Shown here: piece by piece, positions 34,548 to 43,107 of the stretch | How positions within the stretch are numbered: the first letter of the stretch is position 1 | Layout: the number at the start of each line of letters is the position of its first letter | Assembly (NCBI GenBank): GCA_031401675.1 | Contig: JANNRR010000050.1 | Coordinates: 1 to 64,000 of the forward strand | Source: JANNRR01 sp031401675 | GTDB lineage: Bacteria > Pseudomonadota > Alphaproteobacteria > Rhodobacterales > Rhodobacteraceae | DNA length: 64,000 nucleotides | Direction of reading: 5' to 3' | Made by a program: the position numbers and the translations under genes | The notes under the pieces: model-generated | What the model was told of the DNA's origin: nothing | The model's input: the letters and a program-made list of their open reading frames with translations, nothing else | Databases searched by the model: none

Positions 34548-36233
34548 TCAGTAGCGCGCATCCTCCAGCCCGCAGAACGCATCGACGGGCGAGGTAGTGT
34601 TGAACGGGGCGCGGCCAAGCAGACACTCCAGCACCGCTTCCTGCATCGTCTGCATCGTGGCGTAGGCGTTGATGCACGCGGGCGCACGCGGGGCGTCGTA
34701 CAGGTAATAGGGATAACCGAACGAGACCAGGGCCGTCGGCACATGGTGCCAGTGGCGCTGCATGGCCGCGACGAAGTTGCTGCCCAGTCTGGCCCAGTCG
34801 AGGAAGATCCGGCCCCGGGTCAGCAGGGTTTCCTCGCCGAACAGATACAGGAGCAGGTCGGTGGTCCCGGGGGTGATCGGGGCGTCAGGGCCAAGCGTCA
34901 CCTCGAAGCCTTCGGCGGCCAGCATGTCCGGCAGGGCGAAGGCGATCGGGTCGCGGTGTGGGGGCGAGATGATGCCAGTGGACAGGATGCGGATGCGGCG
35001 GTGGCGGGCGAGGCTGATCGGCAGCAGACCTTTGCTATCCTTGACCAGCGTCGGGGCGCGGGCGGTGACGCTGCGCGCAAGGCTGCGGTTCTGCGCGGTG
35101 CCGATGGCCTGACGGCGGTCGGCCTTTGTGCGGGCGGGTGCGGGGGCCGGTGCGCGGTGCAGACCAAGCGCGGCCTTCAGCCCCAGAACCCGCAGCACGG
35201 CGTCATCGATCCTTGCGGCCGGGATCGCGCCGGAGCGGGCGGCGGCCAGCACGGCGGCCATGTCGCTTTCGGGATCGTGCGAAAACAGGATCATGTCGCA
35301 GCCGTTGGCAATGATCAGCGGCTTGCTGTCCTCGGCCTTCACCCAGGCCGTCAGCCCGGCCATTTCCGAGGCGTCCGAGACGATCAGCCCGTTGAAGCCG
35401 AGCCGGTTGCGCAGCAGGTCGATGTTCAGGCGGTGGCTGACCGAGGCCGGGCGAAAGGCCTCGATTCCTGCATCCGGCCCGGCATCCGGCCCCAGGCTGC
35501 GGACAAAGGCCGGAAAGGCGATGTGGGCCGACATCACGCACAGCACGCCGGCGGCGATGGCGGCGCGGTACAGCGCGCCGTGCGTCGCTTCCCAGTCCGC
35601 GACGCTCAACGGCATGATGGTGGTGACCAGATGCTGGTCGCGGTCATCGTGGCCTTCGCCGGGGAAGTGCTTGACGGTGGCGGCGATGCCATGCCGCTGG
35701 AACACCTCGGCCTGGGCCAGCGCGTGGCGGGCGATGCGGGCGGGGTCGGAACCGAAGCTGCGGGTGGCGACGATCGGACTGCGAAAGGCGGCGTTGATGT
35801 CGAGGACCGGGGTAAAGGACCAGTTGACGCCGAGCGCCACCGCCTCTTCGGCCATGATGCGGGCGATGCTGCGGCTGGCCTCGACGTCGTCGATGGCGGC
35901 CAGCGCCAGCGGGTTGGGCACCTCGGTGCCGAAGGGCAGGCTCATCCGGCTGCCTTCAAGGTCGGCAGAGATCAGCGGCGGGATCAGCGCGCCGGCGCGG
36001 ACATCCTCCAACAGGGTCAGCTCGTGGTCGGCATCAGGGGTAAAGAACCGGGTGATGCCGCCGGGTTGCAGCGCAGCCAGCCGGGCCGCCTCGCCCGGGT
36101 CCTTGCCCATCGACATCAGGTTGAACAGCTGCGCCACCTTTTGCGGCAGCGTCAGCGCGGCATGGGTTTCGGTGACCCAGGCGAGGGCGTCGGGGTCAAG
36201 GTTGAAGGGCGGGCAGGTCAGGAAACGGCTCAT
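34548..36233 (-). CDS. Glycoside hydrolase family 3, beta-N-acetylhexosaminidase-like
   Basis: A 561-residue GH3 enzyme with an N-terminal TIM barrel (about 15-345). It contains the NagZ-type loop KHFPGEGHDDRDQH, whose His is the acid/base in this branch. The nucleophile Asp is in GLIVSDASEMAG. A second alpha/beta domain follows (about 380-560). No signal peptide is seen, so it is likely cytoplasmic, acting on imported GlcNAc-containing saccharides or muropeptides. ATG 36233 is preferred to the longer frame at 36278. The phoX gene follows after 72 bp with its own likely promoter. Confidence 0.85.
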   Translation of the reverse strand: MSRFLTCPPFNLDPDALAWVTETHAALTLPQKVAQLFNLMSMGKDPGEAARLAALQPGGITRFFTPDADHELTLLEDVRAGALIPPLISADLEGSRMSLPFGTEVPNPLALAAIDDVEASRSIARIMAEEAVALGVNWSFTPVLDINAAFRSPIVATRSFGSDPARIARHALAQAEVFQRHGIAATVKHFPGEGHDDRDQHLVTTIMPLSVADWEATHGALYRAAIAAGVLCVMSAHIAFPAFVRSLGPDAGPDAGIEAFRPASVSHRLNIDLLRNRLGFNGLIVSDASEMAGLTAWVKAEDSKPLIIANGCDMILFSHDPESDMAAVLAAARSGAIPAARIDDAVLRVLGLKAALGLHRAPAPAPARTKADRRQAIGTAQNRSLARSVTARAPTLVKDSKGLLPISLARHRRIRILSTGIISPPHRDPIAFALPDMLAAEGFEVTLGPDAPITPGTTDLLLYLFGEETLLTRGRIFLDWARLGSNFVAAMQRHWHHVPTALVSFGYPYYLYDAPRAPACINAYATMQTMQEAVLECLLGRAPFNTTSPVDAFCGLEDARY

Positions 36234-36585
36234 CGGGGCCTCCGGGGTTGCGGCCGGTTGGATCACAGCGCGCGGCAAGGGTCAAAGGCTTTGGCGAGGC
36301 CATAGCCGGGGCCGGGCACCCCGCCGCAATCCGGCGGCGCGGCCCCAACCCGCAAGCCGCAAGCCTGACCGACCCGCGCCAACCCAACATCGCCATCCGC
36401 AGCGCCGCCCTCGCCGCCGCCTCGTCAGGCCGCGCCGCCACACCCTGCCGGTTCCCGCATTCATTCCGTTTCAAATATCCCCGCCGGAGGCTCCGGCCAC
36501 GCCGCCATCCCGGCCACCGCGTCCCGGCCTCCGTGTCCCGGCCAGCGCGTCACTTTCCCGCGCCACAGCACCCGGCCCGGCCGCC
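36234..36585. other. Intergenic between the transglycosylase and GH3 genes
   Basis: About 350 GC-rich bases, presumably holding the 3' end of the transglycosylase transcript and the GH3 promoter. The only distinct feature is one copy of the dispersed CCGCCGGAGG repeat. No convincing open frame on either strand. Confidence 0.45.
36475..36491 (+). repeat. Dispersed repeat, copy B (CCGCCGGAGG type)
   Basis: ATATCCCCGCCGGAGGC, identical over 17 bases to the copy at 17694-17710. It is preceded by TTCCGTTTCAA, a variant flank of the same repeat type. It lies 95 bases past the transglycosylase stop. Confidence 0.65.
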
Positions 36586-38511
36586 TCAGCGGCCCTGCAA
36601 CTCCGCTGTCAGCCTGATCTCCACCGGTTTTCCCGCCAGCCGTGCGCGGTAGATCAGCATCGATTCCGCGACCCGCATGATGTAGGTCCGGGTTTCGGTG
36701 AACGGCACCGCCTCGATCCAGTCGACCGGGTCCACCCCCGCGGCCCGCGGGTCGCCCAGTTCGGTGATCCAGCGCCGCGGCCGCCCCGGCCCGGCGTTGT
36801 ACCCTGCCGCCACCAGCACCAGCGACGGCCCGAATTCGGCCCGCAGTTCCGCCAGATAGGCCGCCCCCAGCCGGGCGTTGTAATCCGGATCGCCGGTCAG
36901 CATCGCCGGCACATAATCGACCCCGACCTTGGGGGCCATCAGCTTGGCGGTGCCCGGCATCACCTGCATCAACCCGCGCGCTCCGGCCTTGGAGATGACG
37001 GCGAAATCGAACTCGCTTTCCCGCCGCGCGATCGCCAGCGCCAGTTCCGGCGGTACCGGCAACTGCATGCGGGCCAGCCCGGTCACCGGATAATAGGCCC
37101 GGTTCAGGATCACCCCGCGTTCGGCCGCCTGTTTGGCCACCATCAGCGCGATGTGCGGCTCGTCCAGCGCCAGCGCCAGATCGGCCAGTTGCCCAAGCTC
37201 CACCGGCTGCAACCCTTCCGCCAGATGCACCAGGAAGCGTGTCGCCAGATCGCGGGCCCCGGCCTTCTGCAGGGCAAGCCCGACCTGCAGCACCGACGAA
37301 GTCATGAACCCGGCCGCCTGCCAGTCGGGATAGCTGTCGCCCCCAGACAGGGCCGCATCCATCGGCAGACCGGCCTTTTCCGCCGCCAGCAGCCCGTAGA
37401 ATCCGGTCTGGTACTCTGCCGCGAACGCATAGGCCGCCCGCGCCGCCTCGTCGTCGCCCATTGCCGCATACGCCCGGCCCTCCCAATAGCCGGCCCGCCC
37501 CAGGCTGATCGCGCTTTTCACCGCGATCCGCAGGTTCTGGAAATGCCGCAGCGCCAGCGCCGGGTCCCCCAGCTTCTGCAAGGCGATATAGCCCGCCAGC
37601 CATTCCAGGTCGGCATAGTCGCTGCCCGCGCTCAGATGATGGTCCGCCGCCAGCCGGTAGGCCCGTGCCGCGTCGCCCGTGCGCATCTCGCGCCGCGCCA
37701 GCGCTGCCCGGTCGCCGGCCCAGACCCCGGGCCGCCCCAGGCCCGCTGCGGCGGTGCTGCGCTCCAGCAGCAGATCGGCGGCATCGTCCAGCCGTCCGCG
37801 ATCCATCCGCCAGGAAAACCGCGCATGTGCCAGCCCGGCGCCGTTGGCGAACTCGGCCGGAACCGCCGCAATCAGACCGTCAACCCCGTTGACCCCGGCC
37901 ATCAGCCCCAGTCGTGCCGCGCCCGAGGCTCGCCAGCCCGCCGGAACCAGTGCCAGCATCCGCTCGGCATCCACCGCGCGCCCGGCCCAGATCATCGCAT
38001 CCAGCCGCGCCGTGTGCCGGGGTGCCAGCACCGTGCCGAACTCTGCCAGAAATGCCGTTTGTTGGTCTGCCAACAGCGGCAATTCAAGCCAGGCCCGCAC
38101 CGCCGCCGTCTCGGCCTCGCCCGCCTTGCCCTGCCCCCGGAAGGCCCGCGCCAGTGCCAGCGCCCCGGCCCCGGTTGCCGGGTTGCGCTGATCGAAATAG
38201 GCCAGCACGGCATCTGCCCCGGCCGCTGCAACTGCAGGCTCGCCCTTTTGCAGCAGAAGCGGCAGCCCCGGCCAATCCGCCCGCCGCGCCGCAAACGCCG
38301 GATATTCCGCAGCAGTGCCCGCCGCCGCCCGCAGCCGGTGCCAGGTCACGATATCGGCCGCCAGCGGCCCGGCCCGCTCTGCAGCCGCTGCCGCCGCCGC
38401 CCAATCCTGACGGTCCACGTGGCGCAGCGCCTCGGCCAGCGCATCGTCTGCCCCGGCCCGGCCCGACAGGCTGACCAACAAGACGAAAATCAGCGTCAGC
38501 AGTCGGTTCAC
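36586..38511 (-). CDS. slt: Soluble lytic murein transglycosylase (Slt70-like)
   Basis: Cleaves peptidoglycan glycan strands to 1,6-anhydromuropeptides in the periplasm. The 641-residue protein starts at GTG 38511 (VNRLLTLIFVLLVSLSGRAGA), a Sec signal with AGGAA upstream. A long alpha-helical superhelix (about 30-460) leads to the C-terminal SLT domain (about 480-630). The catalytic Glu is in ARRESEFD, with GLMQVMPGTA and AGYNAGPGRPRRW also present. It is divergent from dapA. Confidence 0.92.
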   Translation of the reverse strand: MNRLLTLIFVLLVSLSGRAGADDALAEALRHVDRQDWAAAAAAAERAGPLAADIVTWHRLRAAAGTAAEYPAFAARRADWPGLPLLLQKGEPAVAAAGADAVLAYFDQRNPATGAGALALARAFRGQGKAGEAETAAVRAWLELPLLADQQTAFLAEFGTVLAPRHTARLDAMIWAGRAVDAERMLALVPAGWRASGAARLGLMAGVNGVDGLIAAVPAEFANGAGLAHARFSWRMDRGRLDDAADLLLERSTAAAGLGRPGVWAGDRAALARREMRTGDAARAYRLAADHHLSAGSDYADLEWLAGYIALQKLGDPALALRHFQNLRIAVKSAISLGRAGYWEGRAYAAMGDDEAARAAYAFAAEYQTGFYGLLAAEKAGLPMDAALSGGDSYPDWQAAGFMTSSVLQVGLALQKAGARDLATRFLVHLAEGLQPVELGQLADLALALDEPHIALMVAKQAAERGVILNRAYYPVTGLARMQLPVPPELALAIARRESEFDFAVISKAGARGLMQVMPGTAKLMAPKVGVDYVPAMLTGDPDYNARLGAAYLAELRAEFGPSLVLVAAGYNAGPGRPRRWITELGDPRAAGVDPVDWIEAVPFTETRTYIMRVAESMLIYRARLAGKPVEIRLTAELQGR

Positions 38512-38654
38512 GCGAATTTCCTGTCCCGGGGTCAGCCGCACCCTAGCGGGCCGCGCCCGCCCCGCAACACACAAACTTGGCAACGGCGGCGCAGGCCGCT
38601 ATGACGCACCCGACCATCGGCCGAGTCTCGGCCCGCAACCAAGAGGAGCGTGTC

Positions 38655-39530
38655 ATGATCAAGGGGTCCATTCCAGCCCTGGTGACGCCGTTCAGGAACG
38701 GCGCGCTGGATATCGTCACGCTGAAACGTCTGGTCGACTGGCACGTGGCCGAAGGCTCTAACGGTTTGGTTCCGGTCGGCACCACCGGCGAAAGCCCGAC
38801 GCTCAGCCATGCCGAACACCGTCAGGTGGTTGAGGCGGTGGTCAGGGCCGCCGCCGGACGATTGCCGGTGATCGCCGGGGCCGGGTCGAACAACACCACG
38901 GAAGGCATCGAGTTGATCCGCCATGCCGAGGCCGTCGGGGCTGATGCTGCGCTGGTGGTGACACCCTATTACAACAAACCGACGCAGCGTGGCCTGATCG
39001 CGCATTTCACCGCGCTGCACGACTGCTGCAGCCTGCCGATCATCATCTACAACATCCCCGGCCGCTCGGTGGTGGACATGTCGCCCGAAACCATGGGCGA
39101 ACTGGCCAGACTGCCGCGCATCATCGGGGTCAAGGATGCCACCGGCAAGATCGAACGGGTCAGCCAGCAGCGCCTGACCTGCGGCCCCGATTTCATCCAG
39201 CTGTCTGGCGAGGATGCCACGGCACTTGGCTTCAACGCCCACGGCGGCACCGGCTGCATCTCGGTCACCGCCAACGTCGCCCCCCGGCTCTGCGCGGCGT
39301 TTCAGGCGGCGACGCTGGCGGGCGATTACGCTCTGGCTCTGGACTATCAGGACCGCCTGATGCCGCTGCACGAGGCGATATTCATCGAGCCTGGGCTGGT
39401 CGGGGCCAAGTACGGCCTGTCGCGGCTGGGGCTTTGCTCGGAAGAGGTGCGCCTGCCGCTGACCGGGCTATTGGACAGTACCAAGGCAAGGATCGACGCG
39501 GCGATGCGTCACGCCGGGCTGGTGAACTGA
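38655..39530 (+). CDS. dapA: 4-hydroxy-tetrahydrodipicolinate synthase
   Basis: Condenses pyruvate with aspartate semialdehyde in lysine/diaminopimelate synthesis. The 291-residue TIM barrel has GTTGESPTL, the Tyr132 motif IYNIPGR and the Schiff-base Lys160 (IIGVKDATGK). Length and motifs match true DapA. GAGGAG lies 6-8 bases before ATG 38655. A hairpin follows 23 bases after the stop. Confidence 0.94.
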   Translation: MIKGSIPALVTPFRNGALDIVTLKRLVDWHVAEGSNGLVPVGTTGESPTLSHAEHRQVVEAVVRAAAGRLPVIAGAGSNNTTEGIELIRHAEAVGADAALVVTPYYNKPTQRGLIAHFTALHDCCSLPIIIYNIPGRSVVDMSPETMGELARLPRIIGVKDATGKIERVSQQRLTCGPDFIQLSGEDATALGFNAHGGTGCISVTANVAPRLCAAFQAATLAGDYALALDYQDRLMPLHEAIFIEPGLVGAKYGLSRLGLCSEEVRLPLTGLLDSTKARIDAAMRHAGLVN

Positions 39531-39552
39531 TACCAGCCGGGTGACAGGCAAA

Positions 39553-39578
39553 ATCCTCCCCCGCCTTTGGGGGAGGAT
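39553..39578 (-). terminator. Terminator between dapA and the secreted-protein gene
   Basis: ATCCTCCCCC (39553-39562), loop GCCTTT and GGGGGAGGAT (39569-39578) form a perfect 10-bp stem. On the minus strand it is followed by TTTTGCC, suiting the secreted-protein gene that ends at 39614. It may also stop dapA transcripts. Confidence 0.7.
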
Positions 39579-39613
39579 CAAGTTGCGTTGCGGGTCGCGG
39601 GGCCACCCAAGCC

Positions 39614-40360
39614 TCAGGGCTGAATCTCGATCACGATCAGCGGATTGTCGAAGGCTTCCGACAGTTCCTCGTCGGCGCGGATCATGCCGACGCCGGGGGC
39701 GTAGTATTTGTACTCGCGCAGATCGGGGTCGACCGTGCTGGCCTCGTAGGTCTGCATCACGTCCTTGAAGCTGCCGCCGGGGCCGGTGATTTCCAGATCC
39801 ACTGCCAGAATCTCGGCATAGTCCATCGCCTCGTCCGCCGGCGCATGTTCCTGAAACAGCGTCAGACCGACTTCCGGCACGCCGGAAACCGAAATCCCCG
39901 GCAGCGCTTCGTTCACCCCGGCGCGCCAGGCCGAATGATTGTCGGTGCCGGTCAGCTTGCCGGCGTCGTCGTAGCGGTAGTTGGTGACATCCTCGCCGAA
40001 GTACCAGATGTTGCCTTCGTTGTCGGCGGCGTAATAGTCGAAGGTCCGTTCGACCAGTATCCCGCCCTCGAAGGCTTCGTCCAGCACGGTCGTCGTCGCC
40101 ACCCCCAGAATCTCGGGGCCGGGGCCGAACACTGTCAGCACGCCGTGTTCAACCACCGACGGGTCGTCAACCCGGGTGCCGCGCAAGGTGTGGCTGGTAC
40201 CCTGCTCCAGCGGGAAATAGGGGTTGGCTTTCGGGGCAGCGAAATTCGCCACGTCAAACTCCGGCAGCACCGGGTCGACGGATTGGGCGGCCAAAGGTGC
40301 GGCCACGGTTGCAGCAAGTGTTGCGATCAGGACAAGGGCGGTCATTGGTTGCGTGTTCAT
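39614..40360 (-). CDS. Secreted protein of unknown function
   Basis: A 248-residue protein with a clear Sec signal (MNTQPMTALVLIATLAATVAAPLAAQS) and no membrane anchor after it. The mature part is beta-rich with PYFPLEQGTSHTLRGT, an acidic centre, and DYYAADNEGNIWYFGEDVTNY. I recognise this DNxGNIWYFGED-type motif from uncharacterised exported proteins but know no function. GGAG lies 7 bases before ATG 40360. It is divergent from a membrane-bound LuxR-type regulator. Confidence 0.8.
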   Translation of the reverse strand: MNTQPMTALVLIATLAATVAAPLAAQSVDPVLPEFDVANFAAPKANPYFPLEQGTSHTLRGTRVDDPSVVEHGVLTVFGPGPEILGVATTTVLDEAFEGGILVERTFDYYAADNEGNIWYFGEDVTNYRYDDAGKLTGTDNHSAWRAGVNEALPGISVSGVPEVGLTLFQEHAPADEAMDYAEILAVDLEITGPGGSFKDVMQTYEASTVDPDLREYKYYAPGVGMIRADEELSEAFDNPLIVIEIQP

Positions 40361-40545
40361 CGTAAATCTCCATTCCGAGGGTTGCGAACCCGCCAATCCT
40401 GCCACTGCCCGCTGCCGGTTGAAAATCCGCCCGATACCGGATGCCCTTTAATATCGCATCCGGTGGATTGCCGAGCCACCCGCAGCAGGCATAGTCTGGG
40501 ACGTAATCTGGCAAGATCGACCAGCCGCCGCACAAAGGGATGAGG

Positions 40546-41118
40546 ATGCCCGTCAAAAGACTGATCACCCTGATTGCGGTCATCGCCGTCACCATTTTCG
40601 GCCTGTCGGCGCTGGACCTGATGCGCGAGCCGGTGTTTCCCCCCTGGCAGGAAGTGGCCATCGATCTGACCGAGAAGCTGATTCTGGTTGCGGCCATGGC
40701 GGTGGTGGCCTGGACGGTGCACGGCCTGATCGATCTGCGCGAGGGACAGGTTGCGCTGTCCAACAACCTTGTCCGCACACTGGCGCAGGGCGATGTCTGG
40801 CGCGAACAGCGCCGGGCCGAGATTGCCGCCCTGGGTCATGCCATCGAGGATCAGTTCAAGGTCTGGCGGCTGACTGCCGCCGAAATCGACATTGCCGGGC
40901 TGATGCTGAAAGGCGCCTCGCTGAAGGAAATCGCCCTTGCCCGCGACACCTCCGAGGCAACGATCCGCCAGCAGGCGCAGTCGGTCTATCGCAAATCCGG
41001 CCTGTCTGGCCGCGCCGAACTGTCGGCCTATTTCCTCGAATCCCTGTTCGCCACCGCCGAGGATGCGGCGGCGCGCAGGCCCGACCTGACGCTGATCAGC
41101 ACCGGGCCGAAGCCGTGA
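40546..41118 (+). CDS. Membrane-anchored LuxR-type (GerE) helix-turn-helix regulator
   Basis: A 190-residue protein with two hydrophobic helices near the N terminus (about 5-22 and 42-60) separated by a short loop. A charged linker leads to a LuxR/GerE DNA-binding domain (about 112-170; LTAAEIDIAGLMLKGASLKEIALARDTSEATIRQQ). The layout suggests a one-component membrane sensor. Start ATG 40546 follows GGGATGAGG; ATG 40540 is two codons earlier. The divergent secreted-protein gene across a 185-bp region is the best candidate target. Confidence 0.82.
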   Translation: MPVKRLITLIAVIAVTIFGLSALDLMREPVFPPWQEVAIDLTEKLILVAAMAVVAWTVHGLIDLREGQVALSNNLVRTLAQGDVWREQRRAEIAALGHAIEDQFKVWRLTAAEIDIAGLMLKGASLKEIALARDTSEATIRQQAQSVYRKSGLSGRAELSAYFLESLFATAEDAAARRPDLTLISTGPKP

Positions 41119-41151
41119 GCCCAACCCTGGAAGCGCACATCCGACCGCCCG

Positions 41152-41985
41152 TCAGACGGGGCGGTACCGCACAAAGGCAAAGGCTTTGCCATCCGGCGAC
41201 CAGCACGGCACGTTGATGCTGCCCTGCCCGCCGAACAAGTCCAGCAGCACGCGCGGGCTGCCTCCCGCAGCCGGCATCAGCCGCAACTGCACGTTGCGGT
41301 CGCGCGGATGCTGCGTCGTTCCCGCCTCGTAGGCCAGGTACAGCACATGCTTGCCATCGGGCGATGGATGCGGGAACCAGTTGACCCGGTCATCCTCCGT
41401 CATCTTCTGCCGGTCGGTGCCATCCGGGCGGATACGCCAGATCGCCATCGAGCCGCCGACATCCGAGTTGAACCAGATCCACGCCCCGTCGGGGCTGTAG
41501 TCCGGCCCGTCATGGTGCCCGCCGCCCTGCGTCACCCGGGTTTCCTCGCCGCCGCCCACCGGCATGGTATAGATGTCGAACTCCCCGTCGCGCTTGCCGA
41601 CATAGGCCAGCGTCGCGCCGTCCGGCGACCAGCCGTGCCACCAGCTGGGCACCAGCGGCGTGATCCGCCGTGGCACGCCGCCAGCCACCGGCAGCGTGAA
41701 CACGCAGCTGTCCGTCGTGTCGGTTCTGTCCGATATTGCCAGCATCGTGCCATCGGGCGAAATGCCGTGATCGTTGTTCAACCGGTCGTGGTGGCCGGTA
41801 TCGATCCGTCGCAGCGCCGGTCCGGCGAGCGCCACCCGGAACAAGTGCCCCTCGCCGTTGACGATCAGCGCCGCACCGTCCGGCGTCCAGTTCGGTGCCT
41901 CGATCAGCTTGGCCGTGGTCAGCACGGTACCCGTGCTGCCATCGGCCAGCGTGTAGATCATCAATTCGCTGCGGACCCCTGTCAT
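41152..41985 (-). CDS. Cytosolic TolB-like beta-propeller (PD40 repeats), last gene of the sugar operon
   Basis: A 277-residue protein made of WD40-like/PD40 blades, each with a (Y/S)SPDG turn. It has no signal peptide, unlike TolB. His residues occur in or beside several turns: HHDRLNNDHGISPDG, WWHGWSPDG, HHDGPDYSPDG and NWFPHPSPDG. Clustered His on a seven-blade propeller is how oligogalacturonate lyases (PL22) bind their metal, so this may be an enzyme rather than a scaffold. ATG 41985 overlaps the aldo/keto reductase stop (ATGA), so the two are co-translated. Confidence 0.75.
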   Translation of the reverse strand: MTGVRSELMIYTLADGSTGTVLTTAKLIEAPNWTPDGAALIVNGEGHLFRVALAGPALRRIDTGHHDRLNNDHGISPDGTMLAISDRTDTTDSCVFTLPVAGGVPRRITPLVPSWWHGWSPDGATLAYVGKRDGEFDIYTMPVGGGEETRVTQGGGHHDGPDYSPDGAWIWFNSDVGGSMAIWRIRPDGTDRQKMTEDDRVNWFPHPSPDGKHVLYLAYEAGTTQHPRDRNVQLRLMPAAGGSPRVLLDLFGGQGSINVPCWSPDGKAFAFVRYRPV

Positions 41986-43010
41986 GACTCGGATGACCTT
42001 GCCCAAAGGTTGATGTTTTCCTCATTGGCATGGACATCGATCTCTGCCAGTTCCTCGTTTGTGAACGACAGGTTGTTTATTGCCCCGACGCAGTCAACCA
42101 CCTGCGACGGCTTCGACGCGCCGATCAGCGCCGAGGTGATGCCGCCGCCGCGCAGCACCCAGGCCAGCGCCATCTGCGCCAGCGTCTGGCCGCGCCGCTG
42201 CGCAATCGCATGCAACGCCCGCAAGCTGCCGACCGCCCGTTCGGATATCATCCTGGGGTTCAGCGATTTGCCCTGCGTCGCCCGGCTGCCTGCCGGAATC
42301 CCGTCCAGATACTTGTCGGTCAGCATGCCCTGCGCCAGCGGTATGAAGGCGATGGAGCCGATGCCCAGATCGGCCAGCGTCTCTTTCAGCCCGTCACGCT
42401 CGACCCAGCGGTTCAACATGTTGTAGCTTGGCTGATGGATCACGCAGGGCGTGCCCAACGCCTTCAGGATCGCCGCCGCTTCGCGCGTGCGCTGCGAATT
42501 GTAGGACGAGACGCCGACATAGAGCGCCCGCCCGGACCGCACGATCTGATCGAGTGCCGCCATCGTCTCTTCCAGCGGCGTGTCGGGATCGAACCGGTGC
42601 GAGTAGAAGATATCGACATAGTCCAGCCCCAGCCGCTGCAGCGACTGGTCGCAGGATGCGATCAGGTTCTTGCGGCTGCCCCATTCGCCGTACGGCCCCT
42701 GCCACATGTAGTAGCCGGCCTTGGAAGAGATGATCATCTCGTCCCTGAGCCCGCGAAAATCGCTGCGCATGATGTCGCCGAACGCCGATTCGGCGCTGCC
42801 GGCCGGCGGGCCGTAGTTGTTGGCCAGGTCGAAATGCGTGATGCCTTGGTCAAACGCCGTGTGCAGGATCGCCCGCTTGGTCTCGTGCGGCGTGTCATGG
42901 CCGAAGTTGTGCCAAAGACCCAGCGCGATGACGGGCAGCTTCAGCCCGCTGCGGCCGCACCGATTGTAGACCATTTTCTCATAGCGGTCGGTGGCGGGAA
43001 TGTAGGTCAT
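41982..43010 (-). CDS. Aldo/keto reductase, L-glyceraldehyde-3-phosphate reductase (YghZ) type
   Basis: A 342-residue NADPH-dependent oxidoreductase with the AKR tetrad: Asp and Tyr in FDLANNYGPPAGSAE, Lys in IISSKAGYYMWQGPYGEWGSRKNL, His in YSHRFDPDTPLEETM. The long WQGPYGEWGSRK loop is typical of the YghZ/KCNAB group. It is the eighth gene of the sugar operon, so it probably reduces an aldehyde or ketose formed from the imported sugar. AGGAG precedes the ATG. A large hairpin (43032-43073) lies just upstream. Confidence 0.88.
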   Translation of the reverse strand: MTYIPATDRYEKMVYNRCGRSGLKLPVIALGLWHNFGHDTPHETKRAILHTAFDQGITHFDLANNYGPPAGSAESAFGDIMRSDFRGLRDEMIISSKAGYYMWQGPYGEWGSRKNLIASCDQSLQRLGLDYVDIFYSHRFDPDTPLEETMAALDQIVRSGRALYVGVSSYNSQRTREAAAILKALGTPCVIHQPSYNMLNRWVERDGLKETLADLGIGSIAFIPLAQGMLTDKYLDGIPAGSRATQGKSLNPRMISERAVGSLRALHAIAQRRGQTLAQMALAWVLRGGGITSALIGASKPSQVVDCVGAINNLSFTNEELAEIDVHANEENINLWARSSES

Positions 43011-43031
43011 GGCGGCTCCTGTCTGAATGAT

Positions 43032-43091
43032 CCCGCCGGAGGCACGGGCGGATGGGTCGAAACCTCCGGCGGGGATACTTTAGGAACAAAG
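43032..43091 (+). repeat. Dispersed repeat, copy C, with inverted partner forming an intra-operon hairpin
   Basis: CCCGCCGGAGG (43032-43042) pairs with CCTCCGGCGGG (43063-43073), an 11-bp stem with a 20-base loop. The right arm continues GGATA...GGAACAAAG, matching the reverse complement of the copy at 17682-17710. It lies between the dehydrogenase and aldo/keto reductase genes. It could stabilise the upstream mRNA or attenuate the last two genes. Confidence 0.65.
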
Positions 43092-43107
43092 AAAGCGGAT
43101 GACAGCC

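Noticed and set aside
32253..36305. Plus-strand frame of 1350 codons opposite phoX and the GH3 gene
   Set aside because: It is exactly antisense to two well-supported genes, and its composition (His, Gly, Arg, Val) is that of a shadow frame.
35128..38604. Plus-strand frame of 1158 codons over the GH3 and transglycosylase genes
   Set aside because: It is antisense to both genes, with Pro/Arg/Gln-rich shadow composition.
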